Part shown: positions 40,257 through 40,870 of the stretch, in pieces | Layout of the letters: each line of letters opens with the position of its first letter | Numbering within the stretch: the stretch's first letter is position 1 | From: JAWVZH01 sp033722295 | GTDB lineage: Bacteria; Bacteroidota; Bacteroidia; Chitinophagales; Saprospiraceae | Length of the DNA: 40,870 nucleotides | Direction of reading: 5' to 3' | Assembly: GCA_033722295.1 (NCBI GenBank) | Contig: JAWVZH010000007.1 | Coordinates: forward strand, 1-40,870 | The notes under the pieces: generated by a model | Databases searched by the model: none | What the model was told of the DNA's origin: nothing | Seen by the model: only the letters and a program-made list of their open reading frames with translations | Made by a program: the position numbers and the translations under genes

Positions 40257-40870
40257 ATGGCCACACTTAGAGGTAAAACTGCATTTATTACAGGTGCTTC
40301 AAGGGGAATTGGTAAGGCTATAGCACTCAGACTCGCAAGGGATGGGGTTAATATTGTGGTGGCAGCCAAGACGATAGAACCCCATCCAAAGCTGGAAGGT
40401 ACGATCTATACAGCAGTGGAAGAGATCGATCGGTCTGGTGGCCAGGGGCTGGCCGTCCAGATGGACGTGCGATTTGAAGATCAGGTGAAACATGCCGTTG
40501 ATCAGGCCGTAGACCATTTTGGTGGTATCGACATCCTTGTCAATAATGCCTCGGCGATACAACTGACACCTGTTGAATTTACTGAGATGAAAAGGTATGA
40601 TCTCATGCACCAGGTCAACGTTCGGGGAACCTTTCTGAGCTCTAGGCTTTGTCTCCCTTATCTCAAGGAATCAAAACATGCGCATATATTGAATATGGCA
40701 CCACCACTCACTTTAGATAAAAAGTGGTACAGCTCACATTTGGCCTATACAATGACGAAGATGGGCATGAGTATGTGCGTACTTGGTATGTCTGAAGAAT
40801 TTAAGCCCAGGGACATAGCCGTCAACGCCTTATGGCCACAGACTACCATAGCCACGGCGGCGGTGAAGAA
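40257..40870 (+). CDS. Short-chain dehydrogenase, HSDL2-like, 3' partial
   Basis: The first 204 residues of an SDR oxidoreductase cut by the right edge. The NAD(P) motif GASRGIG is at 13-19 (in KTAFITGASRGIGKAIAL), NNASA at 96-100, and the catalytic YTMTK pair Tyr164/Lys168. Segments VVAAKTIEPHPKLEGTIYTA, GGIDILVNNASA, HILNMAPPL and VLGMSEEFKPRDIAVNALWP follow mammalian HSDL2 closely, as I recall that sequence; human HSDL2 has a serine where this protein has the Ala of NMAPPL. HSDL2 is a peroxisomal/mitochondrial protein thought to act in lipid metabolism, so a fatty-acyl or sterol-like substrate is possible. A C-terminal sterol-carrier domain, present in HSDL2, would lie outside the window. 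Start ATG at 40257, 33 bases after the DUF547 gene. Confidence 0.85.
   Translation, partial: MATLRGKTAFITGASRGIGKAIALRLARDGVNIVVAAKTIEPHPKLEGTIYTAVEEIDRSGGQGLAVQMDVRFEDQVKHAVDQAVDHFGGIDILVNNASAIQLTPVEFTEMKRYDLMHQVNVRGTFLSSRLCLPYLKESKHAHILNMAPPLTLDKKWYSSHLAYTMTKMGMSMCVLGMSEEFKPRDIAVNALWPQTTIATAAVK

Noticed and set aside
1..40870. tRNA, rRNA, CRISPR array, insertion sequence or prophage
   Set aside because: No cloverleaf-like intergenic sequence, no regularly spaced repeats, no transposase, integrase or phage structural gene was found; all intergenic gaps are under 260 bases.

Overview
The window comes from a member of the Bacteroidota, probably a marine Saprospiria-like lineage (the class is inference; the phylum is well supported). 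Evidence for the phylum: three secreted proteins with type IX secretion (T9SS) sorting domains (two type A, one CHU_C/type B), an LptC lipoprotein followed by a GldE/CorC-like protein, a DUF4271-hemD pair, a Cys-rich RicT, PurS encoded separately, promoter-like sites of the TTTG-N19/20-TAnnTTTG kind, and little use of Shine-Dalgarno sequences. Both ends are cut inside genes: ahcY on the left and an HSDL2-like SDR on the right. I see no tRNA, rRNA, CRISPR array, insertion sequence or phage gene. No gene-free stretch exceeds 300 bases; the longest (1073-1320 and 13492-13715) are described in the entries.

Layout. 1-5.2 kb: ahcY with a clear terminator, a sugar-phosphate nucleotidyltransferase, then a minus-strand redox pair (FAD-dependent NAD(P)H oxidoreductase plus polytopic 4Fe-4S protein). 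5.3-8.2 kb: two secreted T9SS proteins, each with its own terminator. 8.2-13.5 kb: housekeeping genes, with queD (-), holB-ricT-lpdA (+), and purS-rsmI (-). 13.7-17.7 kb: a large CHU_C adhesin-like protein, lptC and a CNNM/CorC protein. 17.7-23.5 kb: minus-strand operon DUF4271-hemD-nudix-icmF. 23.6-26.6 kb: Na+/H+ antiporter, HD hydrolase, YitT transporter. 26.7-34.6 kb: the most unusual block, described below. 34.8-40.9 kb: DUF2541-like secreted protein, patatin phospholipase, predicted outer-membrane protein, zinc-type CDF exporter, a DUF547/beta-barrel fusion and the partial SDR.

The region 26729-34635 joins an MpaB/rubber-oxygenase family (DUF2236) haem protein, two tandem paralogous seven-helix proteins whose size, topology and conserved Glu/Asp resemble the Pyr4/PaxB integral-membrane terpene cyclases, and a 1730-residue signalling protein with the order degenerate kinase, AAA ATPase, helical repeats, GAF, class III adenylyl cyclase. 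Known relatives of the first two families act on isoprenoid chains. I therefore propose, as inference, a membrane isoprenoid-modifying module linked to a cAMP-producing sensor. The last three genes are only 10-12 bases apart and look like one operon; a hairpin separates them from the oxygenase gene.
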